Origin: Bin94 sp965215535
Lineage (GTDB): Bacteria; Gemmatimonadota; Gemmatimonadetes; Longimicrobiales; Gaopeijiaceae
Direction: 5' to 3'
Assembly (NCBI GenBank): GCA_965215535.1
Contig: OZ244063.1
Span: 1 to 64,000 of the forward strand
DNA length: 64,000 nucleotides
The translations under genes and the position numbers were made by a program. The notes below the pieces were generated by a model. It was not told the origin of the DNA. It worked only from the letters and a program-made list of their open reading frames with translations, and did not search any database. Positions 9,746 through 17,839 of this stretch are shown here, one piece after another (position 1 is the stretch's first letter; each line of letters starts with the position of its first letter).

Positions 9746-10873
9746 TCAACATGCGCATTGATCGCCGCAGCACGACAGGTCGTCGAGATACATGCTGTAG
9801 CGACGGTACAGCTCAAGCGGCTCCGTGCTGACCCCCAGACGGCGGGCGATCTGGTTGGCCACCACGGCGAAGCGCAGGCGGAACTTGTAGATGAAGCAGA
9901 AGATGAGATTGCCCTGGCGCACCTGCGGCCCGACCAGGAAGAGCCCCTTTGTCAGGGTCGATTCATCGTTTTCCGTCAGCAGCGGAGCGTTGTCGTCGCG
10001 CCAGTCGAACAACGCGCGAATGACGCCGGCCGAACCAACGAACCCGCTCGCCAGAATCGGCCTCTCGGCGCAGTGAACGACATCGCCATCCTCGAGCGCC
10101 ACCTGATAGCCAGCGCCATTGCGGCGGACGCCGATGACGCCGGAGCCCCCGCGCAGCGTGACCCGGCCCGAATATATCGCCGCATTCAGACGCGCCTGAG
10201 TAAAGGGCGACAGAAGCTGGCTGGGGTCCGAGCCCGTTTCCTGCCAGGGTTCGTTGCGGTCGAAGACGATGGCTCGCCGATCGGCGGCGGCCAGCCCGAC
10301 TGCGGCGTCGATTCCGCTCTCGGCGCCCCCGATGATGCACCTCTCGTCGCCGGCGAGTTCGTCCCACGAGGCAACCCTGGAGTAGTGCAGGCAGAGCTCG
10401 GCGCCGGGGAAGCCGCCGGTGTTCGGATACTGCATCTCGCCGCCCGCCCAGATCAGGAAGCGCGCGCGGATGTCGCCGTCGCTCGTCTTGACCCGAAAGC
10501 GCTTGTCGCCAGCCTCCTTCTCGACCGAAAACACGTCGACGCCGGTCTTTACGGGCAACTCAAAGTGGTCGGCAACCCCGCGCAGATAGCCGGCATATTC
10601 CACACCCGTGGGGTGCTCGATGCCGAATGAGAACGCCGGCGAGGTGTGCAGACAGATGGCGTTCAGATCCAGCGGACCGAACTGGTTGCTGTTGAAGGAT
10701 GGCGTAATGAAGCGCGTCTGCCGGGACCAGCTCAGAAAGGAGGCGCCGATCGCGGTGCGGTCGAGGATGACAAAGTTGTCGATTCCGAGGTGGCGAAGGG
10801 TGACGCCGAAGCCGAGACCGGCGGCCCCGGCACCGACAACGACAATGTCGAAGGATCGGGATCTGTTCGTCAT
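9746..10873 (-). CDS. FAD/NAD(P)-dependent oxidoreductase with Cys-rich C-terminus
   Basis: The 375-aa flavoprotein begins with the Rossmann FAD fingerprint VVVGAGAAGLGFG and has a second dinucleotide loop at CIIGGAESGIDAAVG, so it resembles single-component flavin monooxygenase or thioredoxin-reductase-like enzymes. The last residues are LSCCGDQCAC, four cysteines in eight positions, which could bind a metal or form a redox relay. The ATG at 10873 overlaps the stop of the 27-aa gene upstream by four bases; in-frame codons further upstream belong to that gene's shadow. Together with the downstream FeoB-like permease it suggests peptide or metal redox chemistry. Substrate unknown. Confidence 0.82.
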   Translation of the reverse strand: MTNRSRSFDIVVVGAGAAGLGFGVTLRHLGIDNFVILDRTAIGASFLSWSRQTRFITPSFNSNQFGPLDLNAICLHTSPAFSFGIEHPTGVEYAGYLRGVADHFELPVKTGVDVFSVEKEAGDKRFRVKTSDGDIRARFLIWAGGEMQYPNTGGFPGAELCLHYSRVASWDELAGDERCIIGGAESGIDAAVGLAAADRRAIVFDRNEPWQETGSDPSQLLSPFTQARLNAAIYSGRVTLRGGSGVIGVRRNGAGYQVALEDGDVVHCAERPILASGFVGSAGVIRALFDWRDDNAPLLTENDESTLTKGLFLVGPQVRQGNLIFCFIYKFRLRFAVVANQIARRLGVSTEPLELYRRYSMYLDDLSCCGDQCAC

Positions 10874-10953
10874 CGTCGCGCCCGAACTCTTTCGTATTCG
10901 CCGAGGTGTGGCGGGCCGCAGAGGGCCGGCGCGTTTGCTTGTTTCATATTCAT
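10870..10953 (-). CDS. 27-aa Cys-containing peptide gene, coupled to flavoprotein
   Basis: Too short for ordinary gene calling, but supported by an AGGGGG ribosome site 5 bases before the ATG and by an exact ATGA overlap with the flavoprotein start. The peptide reads MNMKQANAPALCGPPHLGE followed by YERVRARR, with one Cys in a Pro/Gly-rich centre and a basic tail. It may be a precursor modified by the adjacent enzyme, a metal-binding peptide or only a coupling leader. There is no signal peptide. I know of no named family. About 226 bases separate it from the DUF2946-type gene upstream on the same strand; I see no other gene in that gap. Confidence 0.55.
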   Translation of the reverse strand: MNMKQANAPALCGPPHLGEYERVRARR

Positions 10954-11179
10954 GGTTCCCCCTTGTACTTCTCCGCTTGCGTTTGGAGGCGCGCGCGGCG
11001 GATGATCCGCACACAACCCGGCAGAATCCACCTGGGGTTCGTCCCCGCCCATCCAAATGCCAGGAGACAATCCCGAGGGGAAAGAGGGCGTCGGCAATCT
11101 GCCCGAATCCCCCCTGGCGTAGAGGTGCGAACCGCCGACAGGCCCTTCGGCTGACCGCAGACGGCTCGCGAAGTTTCCG

Positions 11180-11506
11180 CTACAGAGAGAGCGAGGGGGG
11201 CGCGCGGCTCCGGTGGGACAAGACGTGGAGCGCTGTGGGCGCCAGCCGGGGGTTCGCAGCCGCAGGGGCCGAAAGCAGCGTCAGGTCGGCGAGAGAGGAT
11301 TCGTGCGACGCGGCGGTGTGGTCGGGCGTCTTTGCCAGCAGGCACAGGCCACACTCCGCCTCCGGCCCGTGCTCGTCTTCATGCGCATGCGACGCCTCTG
11401 CAACGAGAATGGCGAGGAGCGGGAGAACGATGGAGATCCGGATGAGCGCGCGCAGGCTCCCCCGGCCGTGCAGCGGACCGACCCATTGGGTCGTTGGCTC
11501 TCCCAT
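11180..11506 (-). CDS. DUF2946-type small secreted metal-linked protein
   Basis: The 108-aa product has a signal sequence (about residues 15-38, ending before HAHEDEHG), a His/Asp/Glu-rich start of the mature part, a CGLC pair and a C-terminal SRAPP motif. This layout is typical of DUF2946 proteins, many of which sit next to copper or TonB receptor genes. I start at 11506, where a GGAG precedes the ATG closely; the ORF extends to 11611 without a better start. It is divergent from the TonB receptor, with 257 bases between them. Metal handling in the periplasm is inferred. Confidence 0.65.
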   Translation of the reverse strand: MGEPTTQWVGPLHGRGSLRALIRISIVLPLLAILVAEASHAHEDEHGPEAECGLCLLAKTPDHTAASHESSLADLTLLSAPAAANPRLAPTALHVLSHRSRAPPSLSL

Positions 11507-11684
11507 CTCCGACGCTCCCCCTTCCAGCGTTTCCCCTTCGGTGGGCGGAGTGGCGCGAGACCTGGTGCAGGACCGACCGCCATGCCAAAGGGGCGTGGAT
11601 CGTTGCAGCATACTGGAATGATAATCCCCCGGCCATCGCGGTCAAGAGGGGTCGCCTCCGGCCGCTTTCCATGCTGTGTGCTCC

Positions 11685-11714
11685 TTGCGGTTTGACATTG
11701 TCTCAATTATAATT
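11685..11714 (+). promoter_or_regulatory. Candidate promoter with palindromic operator for the TonB receptor
   Basis: TTGCGG (11685-11690), a 17-base spacer and TATAAT (11708-11713) form a sigma-70-like promoter about 50 bases before the receptor ATG. The -10 lies inside the perfect palindrome AATTATAATT (11705-11714), in an AT-rich island within GC-rich DNA, as expected for a repressor operator. The regulator is unknown; a metal-responsive repressor would suit the locus. Confidence 0.45.
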
Positions 11715-11762
11715 AGGACGTTCCGGCAAAGCCTGTTCACAACTCTCGATCTGGAAAGACAC

Positions 11763-14660
11763 ATGCGACTCCTTCCCACACTCGCCTCGCGATCTTTGCC
11801 CGGCCTCTTCCTGGCGCTGGTTCCGCTTCTGCCCATCGCTGCAACTGCGCAGAATGGCAGCATCGCGGGCACGGTCCGCGACGATGCCACCAGCCAGCCT
11901 CTCGCAGGCGCTCAGGTCTATATCCCCGCTCTTTCCATAGGGAGACTGACCAACGGCGAAGGCGCATTCCTGATTCCGGGTGTGCCCGCAGGCACCCACA
12001 TGGTCGAGGTTCAGTTGATCGGGTATGCCATTGCGAGGCAGGAAATCACGGTCATGGCCGGTTCGGAGGCCCGCCTTGATGTGGTTCTGTCGGGGGAAGC
12101 GGTCATGCTCAGCGGAATTACGGCCATCGGAACCCGCGCCCGGCCGCGCACGGTCACGGAATCGGCCGTTCCGGTGGATGTCATCCCCGCCACCGAGATC
12201 GTCAATCAGGGCGATGTCGATTTTGCGAACGTGCTGCGCAACGTAGTGCCCTCCTTCAATGTCAACACCCAGCCGATCAGCGACGCCGCAACCTTCGCGC
12301 GGCCGGCGAATCTGCGCGGCCTCTCGCCCGATCAGACGCTGGTGCTCGTGAATGGGAAGCGGCGCCACCGCTCTGCGGTCATCGTGTGGTACGGCAACAG
12401 CATCGCCGACGGCGCGCAGGGTCCCGATATCTCGCTCATCCCCGGAATCGCATTGGAGCAGGCCGAGGTTCTTCGCGACGGCGCCGCCGCCCAGTACGGC
12501 TCGGACGCAATCGCGGGGGTCATGAACTTCGTCCTCAGGAACGACCGCTCCGGCGGCTCGATCGAGCTCAAGACGGGCGGACACCTGTTCGCGGAGACGA
12601 CCGAGCTTCTGGAGGGTGGCCTTTTTCCGGGCGATGGCGACATGTACACGCTCTCGGGCAATCTGGGGCTGCCGCTGGGCGAGTCCGGCTTCCTGAACCT
12701 GACCGGCGAATACGGCAACGCCGATCCGACCGACCGCAGCGTTCAACGCAACGACGCCAGAGCGCTGATCGCCGCCGGGAACACCCACGTGCGCACACCG
12801 GCGCAGGTGTGGGGGTCGCCGAAGGTCTCGAACGACGTCAAGCTGTGGGCGAACTCGGCCTACATCTTCCGCGACAACCTCTCCTTTTACGGCCATGGCA
12901 ACTATGCGTCGAAGCAGGTTGAGGGGGGCTTCTACTTCCGGAACCCCAACACGCGCAGCGGCGTCTTCTCGGGCGATGGCGGCGAAACCCTCCTGGTCGG
13001 CGATCTCTTGCAGGCCAATGGATTGGGATCGGCCAACTGCCCGGTGGTTGAGATCAGAGACAACATTCCCGATCCGGTTGCGCTTGGACAAGTCTTCGCG
13101 GACCCCAACTGCTTCTCCTTCCAGGAGATGTTCCCCGGCGGCTTCACCCCCCAGTTTGGATCCTATGTCTCGGACGCCTCTCTGGTGGCGGGGCTTCGGG
13201 GGAACAGCGGCAGATTGTCGTGGGACGCCAGCGGGGCCCTGGGCAACTCCAGCCTCGACTTCTACATGTACAACACCGTCAATGCATCGCTGGGACCGGA
13301 TCAGCCGTGCAGCGACGAGGAAACCCGCCGCAACCGTCATCCGCGACGGTCAGGCTGGGGAACATCGCCGGCGGTTCCGGATCAGCCCTGCACTCCGTAC
13401 TTCAACCCCGGAACCTACGATCAGTTGGAAACCAACCTGAACATTGATCTCTCCTATGCCGTCAACGATCGGGTCAACATCGCGGGCGGTGCGGAGTGGC
13501 GAAACGAGCGCTTTGAAATCGTTCAGGGAGACGAGCCATCCTGGACCGAGGGGCCACTGGCGGAGCAGGGCTTCACCCCCGGCTCCAACGGCTTTACCGG
13601 CTTCGGGCCGCTCACGACGGGAGCATGGAACCGCAACAACTTCGCCGGCTACGGGGATCTCGAGCTGCGTGAACCGGACGGCGCCTGGACTCTGGGCGTG
13701 GCGGGCCGGGTCGAGCGCTTTTCGGACTTCGGAACGACCGTCAACGGCAAGGTCGCGGCCCGCGTGAGCCTGTCCGAGGGATTCGCCCTGCGGGGCGCAG
13801 CCAGTACGGGATTCCGGGCTCCCACCCCCGGTCAGCAGAACGCCTTCAACGTCTCGACCATCTACGATCCCGCCCTCAAGGACCTGACCAACAACGGTAC
13901 GATCCCCTCGACGTCGGCCCTTGCCCAGGAGTACGGCGGTGAGCCCCTGGAGCCCGAAAAGTCGGTCAACGTGTCCTTCGGCAGCGTCTTCCAACGCGAC
14001 AACTTCAGCCTTTCCGCGGACTACTTCCTGATCGACGTGTCGCAGCGTCTCACCACCAGCCGGAACATCGACCTCACGAACGACGAGATCCAGCGCCTGG
14101 TTGCAGATGGAATCATCCGGCCCGGCGGCGTGCTCAAGAGGTTCCAGTTCTTCGTGAACGACTTCGCGACCCGGACGCAGGGGCTCGACGTGGTGGCTGC
14201 CTACGACATCGAAAACGCGCGGGGCAACACCACTGTGAGCACGGCGTGGAATATCACCAGCACGAGCGTCACCGAGCACAACCCGGAGACGCTGGACGAC
14301 AGTCGCGTGAGCGGGCTGGAAAAGGGACTGCCCTTCATACGGGGGAACGTCACAGTCAATCACGCCTTCCCGGGCGGAACCCGTCTGCTCGTACGAGGCA
14401 GCCATTGGGATGGAGTCTTCGAGCGTCTCGCGCCGTACTCCGGCGATTCCCGCTACCCGAGCCGTCAACTGGTTGACTTTGAGTTTGCCCAGACGTTCGC
14501 CGACAGTTGGACGCTTACAGTTGGCGGCCAGAATGCGCTGAATACCCATCCCGGCGAGTTCCCCGGCGCTGCCGACGATTCCGGTCAGCGATATGGCGAG
14601 TACAGCCCATTCGGCTTCAACGGGGCGTTCTACTACACCAAGCTGTCCTACAACTGGTAG
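11763..14660 (+). CDS. TonB-dependent receptor with carboxypeptidase-like N-terminal domain
   Basis: The 965-aa outer-membrane receptor imports a scarce ligand using TonB energy. In order: signal peptide (to about residue 30, ATAQ), a carboxypeptidase-regulatory-like beta-sandwich (SIAGTVRDDATSQPLAGA), a plug domain with TESAVPVDVIPATEI and the strongly conserved VNGKRRHRSA and VEVLRDGAAAQYGSDAIAG stretches, then the 22-strand barrel ending in an aromatic C-terminus (YTKLSYNW). The start at 11763 precedes a proper signal peptide; upstream in-frame Met codons would not. Divergent from the DUF2946/peptide/flavoprotein/FeoB-like genes, suggesting metal or metallophore uptake; the ligand is not readable. 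Confidence 0.95.
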   Translation: MRLLPTLASRSLPGLFLALVPLLPIAATAQNGSIAGTVRDDATSQPLAGAQVYIPALSIGRLTNGEGAFLIPGVPAGTHMVEVQLIGYAIARQEITVMAGSEARLDVVLSGEAVMLSGITAIGTRARPRTVTESAVPVDVIPATEIVNQGDVDFANVLRNVVPSFNVNTQPISDAATFARPANLRGLSPDQTLVLVNGKRRHRSAVIVWYGNSIADGAQGPDISLIPGIALEQAEVLRDGAAAQYGSDAIAGVMNFVLRNDRSGGSIELKTGGHLFAETTELLEGGLFPGDGDMYTLSGNLGLPLGESGFLNLTGEYGNADPTDRSVQRNDARALIAAGNTHVRTPAQVWGSPKVSNDVKLWANSAYIFRDNLSFYGHGNYASKQVEGGFYFRNPNTRSGVFSGDGGETLLVGDLLQANGLGSANCPVVEIRDNIPDPVALGQVFADPNCFSFQEMFPGGFTPQFGSYVSDASLVAGLRGNSGRLSWDASGALGNSSLDFYMYNTVNASLGPDQPCSDEETRRNRHPRRSGWGTSPAVPDQPCTPYFNPGTYDQLETNLNIDLSYAVNDRVNIAGGAEWRNERFEIVQGDEPSWTEGPLAEQGFTPGSNGFTGFGPLTTGAWNRNNFAGYGDLELREPDGAWTLGVAGRVERFSDFGTTVNGKVAARVSLSEGFALRGAASTGFRAPTPGQQNAFNVSTIYDPALKDLTNNGTIPSTSALAQEYGGEPLEPEKSVNVSFGSVFQRDNFSLSADYFLIDVSQRLTTSRNIDLTNDEIQRLVADGIIRPGGVLKRFQFFVNDFATRTQGLDVVAAYDIENARGNTTVSTAWNITSTSVTEHNPETLDDSRVSGLEKGLPFIRGNVTVNHAFPGGTRLLVRGSHWDGVFERLAPYSGDSRYPSRQLVDFEFAQTFADSWTLTVGGQNALNTHPGEFPGAADDSGQRYGEYSPFGFNGAFYYTKLSYNW

Positions 14661-15211
14661 GGTTGAGAGCTGAACGGGGTTCCGGCCAGCCTCTCCCTCC
14701 CCTTTTCGCCTGCGGCCCGTCGATTCCAGAGAGATTCCATGGCTGCGGAGTTGGCGGGAGTGGAGCGGGGATCAGGGCGCCTCGCGAGAAGATCGCCCCC
14801 CTTTCCTGGAAAGATTGCGTGGTGTGAGCAACCCCGGGAAGGCGGGGCGGCGTGATGCCACCGTGTGAGAGCCTTCGCGAGCCATGTACAAAATGCCGCC
14901 TGCCATCGCTTCTTCAGGCACCGATGCACTCTTAGCCGATACACTGCGGGGAAGCTGCCTTCTCGAGTTGGCGCATACCGGGCCCGCTGCGACACAGCTC
15001 CGGGGGTGACCGATTGCCCGCGCCGCGCTTGATTGTGCCAGCGCACCGGGGCGTCTGCGCTCTCCCGGCCCCTGCGCGGGGCGGCCCGGGTGGCAGCCGC
15101 AATGCACAAGGTGCGCGCGCAACCCCTTCAGCGGTTCCACGGATTGCGCCTGTGTTCGGACTGTATGCGAGTACCGTATGATTTGCCGGGCGAACAGATG
15201 AATGTCTCTGC
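14661..15211 (+). other. Intergenic region between convergent genes
   Basis: This 551-base stretch lies between the 3' ends of the TonB receptor and the sugar-dehydrogenase-like gene. I found no ORF with a ribosome site, no tRNA and no convincing riboswitch. Short GC-rich inverted stretches near 14830-14860 could act as a terminator but have no T-run. Confidence 0.5.
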
Positions 15212-16516
15212 CTACCCCGCCGGGGCGATCCGCCAGATGCGGCCGCGCAACGAATCGCTCACATAGACGGTGCCGCCGGGGCCTGTCGCCACACCGGTCG
15301 GGCGGTGATCGGCCTGGCCGGGCGAAGAGATCTGTCCACCGGCAAAGCCATCGGCAAAGACCGACCATTCGCCGCTTGGGCGGGATCCGGCAAAGGGAAT
15401 CCAGACCACTTTGTAGCCGGCCTGCACCGGCGAGCGGTTCCACGACCCGTGGAAGGCCACGAAGGCGCCATTGCCATAGTCGCCCTCGCCCCCGGCCACG
15501 ATGGCCAGCGCATTGGGAGCCCAGTGCGCGGGCAACCCGATTGCGGGCATGGCCATCCCGGCGCAGCGCCCCACCTCCTGACCATCGCCGCCATACTCGG
15601 GCGCGAGCACCTTGGCATTGCTCTCGGGGTCGTGGTAGCAGTAGGGCCATCCGAAGTCGGCTCCCTCCTCGATCAGCGCGAACTCCTCCGAAGGCTTTTC
15701 GGAGCCCTCGATATCGGAGTAGAGCGCGGGCCAGAGCTCGCGCAACTGGTCGCGGCCATGAATTGCGGCAAAGAGTTCGCCCGTTTCGGGGTGAAACGCG
15801 ATGGCCGCCGCATTGCGCACCCCGGCCGCAAAGCGTTCGCCATCGGCCTGGCGCTGCCCGCTGCGGTCGATCGCAAAGCGCCAGATTCCGGCCCGGTCGT
15901 TGCGTTCGCCGCAGGGATCCTTGCCCGCGACGCCGGCAGTGCGCGGAATTTCCTGGCAGGCGTTGGAGGGCGAGCCGATGCCCACGAAGAGGGTGCCGTC
16001 GGTGGGGTGGAGCGCAATGCTCTTCGAGGCGTGATTGCGCGCGTCGGGAAGGCCCGAGACAATGGTATCGGGCGGGCCGGAGGGAGTCAGCGAGGCGGCC
16101 GCAAGGGGATAGCGCAGCACGGCTCTGTCGGTCGCAAGGTAGAGGGCCCCCTCGCCGAGGGCGATCCCGCTGCCCCCATCGTCGCCCCAGCTTTCCACGC
16201 GATCGGCGCGGTTGTCGCCATTGCTGTCGCGCAGCGCCACGACCCCTCCGCGCTGGCCGCCGCGGTTGCGCACCGCCACAAAGAGATCGCCATTGGCGGC
16301 CACGGCAAGCTGGCGCGCGGCTCCGATTCCATTATGGTAGATCTGCGCGCAGAAGCCCGGCGGCACCCTGATCGAGGCATCGCAGGCGGGGGCGGTCGGC
16401 GTTTGCGTGGGGGGCGTCGGCGGGACCAGGGGCGCTTCGCCGTCTTCGGATCCGCAGCCGCCCGCCAGAGCGAGCAGGAGGGCGAAGAGGGCGCTCCGCC
16501 GCAGGGGTTGCAACAT
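15212..16516 (-). CDS. Glucose/sorbosone dehydrogenase-like PQQ beta-propeller lipoprotein
   Basis: The 434-aa product starts with a lipoprotein signal (LLALAGGC), a Pro/Thr linker, then a beta-propeller of the soluble aldose/sorbosone dehydrogenase family: VAANGDLFVAVRNRGGQRGG, NHASKSIALHPTDGTLFVGIGS, AAIAFHPETGELFAA, DFGWPYCYHD and FVAFHGSWNRSP are typical blade motifs. The family oxidises sugars with PQQ, though many members have no tested activity. I start at 16516 because of the signal sequence; the frame runs open to 16630. Divergent from the methyltransferase, with 223 bases between. Confidence 0.85.
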   Translation of the reverse strand: MLQPLRRSALFALLLALAGGCGSEDGEAPLVPPTPPTQTPTAPACDASIRVPPGFCAQIYHNGIGAARQLAVAANGDLFVAVRNRGGQRGGVVALRDSNGDNRADRVESWGDDGGSGIALGEGALYLATDRAVLRYPLAAASLTPSGPPDTIVSGLPDARNHASKSIALHPTDGTLFVGIGSPSNACQEIPRTAGVAGKDPCGERNDRAGIWRFAIDRSGQRQADGERFAAGVRNAAAIAFHPETGELFAAIHGRDQLRELWPALYSDIEGSEKPSEEFALIEEGADFGWPYCYHDPESNAKVLAPEYGGDGQEVGRCAGMAMPAIGLPAHWAPNALAIVAGGEGDYGNGAFVAFHGSWNRSPVQAGYKVVWIPFAGSRPSGEWSVFADGFAGGQISSPGQADHRPTGVATGPGGTVYVSDSLRGRIWRIAPAG

Positions 16517-16739
16517 GGGTTCCTCCCGGGGCGCATTCCGCTCCGGTTGCAGTGTGTACAGGATTTGTACAGGGCAGGGTTCGCCTCTTTGCGGGCCGGG
16601 ATCGCATCCAGAACAGGGTCCGGCTGCCATTCTTCCGGTCTCGGGGGGGCGCGTATCGCCCCTGGAAAGCTATCCGGCGCACCGCGCAGGGCAACTCCCT
16701 CCCTCTTCCCCAAGCTGCGCGCACCCCCTCAACCTCAAC

Positions 16740-17711
16740 ATGGAGATCCCGATCGTGACCGGAATTCGCACATCCCGGATCCTGGGCCAGATTCTGGGCC
16801 GCGCCCTCCTTCCGCAGCATGTCGCTCGCTGGCTCGGCCTTCGCCGCCGCCACCGCCGCACCCCGACCGTGCGCGCCAACGCCCAACTGAAGCTGTACAA
16901 CCGCATCCTTGCGGGCGATTTCCTTCATTACGGCTACTTCGACGACCCCGACACCTCTGCCGAAGCCATCGGCTTTGCCGCGCTCGAGCGCGCCCAGCAC
17001 CGCTACGCCGAGAAGATTCTGGAGCGCATTCACAATCCCGATCTGCCAATTCTCGATGTGGGGTCGGGGATGGGCGGCATGCTCGGCCTGCTCTGCGCCC
17101 GCGGCCACGATGCAACCGGGCTCACCCCCGACCGCTTTCAGATCGAACATATCGGGCGCGCCTACCCGAATGCGGCGCTTCTCGGCTGCCGCTTCGAGGA
17201 GCTGCCTGCGCATGACCACCGCAGCCGCTTCGGGACCGTCATCCATGCCGAATCGATCCAGTACATGGAGCAGGAGAGGGTCTTGCCGATCGTGGACGAG
17301 ATCCTTGCCCCGGGAGGACGCTGGATCGTGGCCGACTACTTTCGCATCTCCGACCCCGACACGGCCGCGTTGTCCTCTGCAGCAGGGCGCGCCCACCGCT
17401 CCGGCTGGCTCCTCGACGACTTTCGCCGCCGCCTGGATCGCGCCGGATTCCGCATTGCCGAGGAAATCGACATCACCGCCCATGTTCTGCCCACCCTTGC
17501 CTTTGCCCACCTGCTCGCCACCCGCTTGGGGCTGCCCGCAATCGACTTTGCCGCCGAAAAATTGCAAGACAGGGCGCCGGTTTGCGGATATATTCTTCAC
17601 AATATTGTGACGGGCGCGCAGGAATCCGCCCTGGGTGCGCTAGAGGCGATCGACCCTTCCATCTTTGCCGCAACCAAACGATATGTTATCTTTACATGTT
17701 GCAGAGCGTGA
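16740..17711 (+). CDS. Class I SAM-dependent methyltransferase
   Basis: The 323-aa product has the SAM-binding motif I ILDVGSGMGGMLGLL (about residue 100), a post-I acidic stretch and the motif ILAPGGRWIVADYF, as in small-molecule methyltransferases of the UbiE/sterol-like type. The N-terminal part (LKLYNRILAGDFLHYGYFDDP) is the cap seen in phosphoethanolamine/tocopherol-like enzymes. ATG at 16740 is the first Met within the open frame not covered by the divergent gene. Substrate unknown. Confidence 0.85.
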   Translation: MEIPIVTGIRTSRILGQILGRALLPQHVARWLGLRRRHRRTPTVRANAQLKLYNRILAGDFLHYGYFDDPDTSAEAIGFAALERAQHRYAEKILERIHNPDLPILDVGSGMGGMLGLLCARGHDATGLTPDRFQIEHIGRAYPNAALLGCRFEELPAHDHRSRFGTVIHAESIQYMEQERVLPIVDEILAPGGRWIVADYFRISDPDTAALSSAAGRAHRSGWLLDDFRRRLDRAGFRIAEEIDITAHVLPTLAFAHLLATRLGLPAIDFAAEKLQDRAPVCGYILHNIVTGAQESALGALEAIDPSIFAATKRYVIFTCCRA

Positions 17712-17747
17712 AAAATCGTGAAGCGAAGCCATCACAATCGCATATGG

Positions 17748-17776
17748 TCAATCACAACAAACAATCAATCACAACA
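17748..17776 (+). repeat. Two 12-bp direct repeats upstream of an amidohydrolase
   Basis: TCAATCACAACA occurs at 17748-17759 and 17765-17776, a 17-base period, within an AT-rich 129-base gap. A related ATCACAAT lies just upstream (17731-17738). The spacing suits a regulator binding in tandem before the 17840 gene. Confidence 0.5.
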
Positions 17777-17839
17777 TCAATAAATGCACAACGCCCAAAT
17801 TAATTTGTAACACACACAAACAACCGGATCGGAGCTGGA

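Noticed and set aside
11692..11697. TTGACA as -35 for the TonB receptor promoter
   Set aside because: Only 10 bases separate it from TATAAT; TTGCGG with a 17-base spacer fits better.
14661..15211. Riboswitch or small RNA in the convergent gap
   Set aside because: No conserved core for cobalamin, ZTP, glycine or SAM types could be matched, and no gene starts downstream in the right direction.
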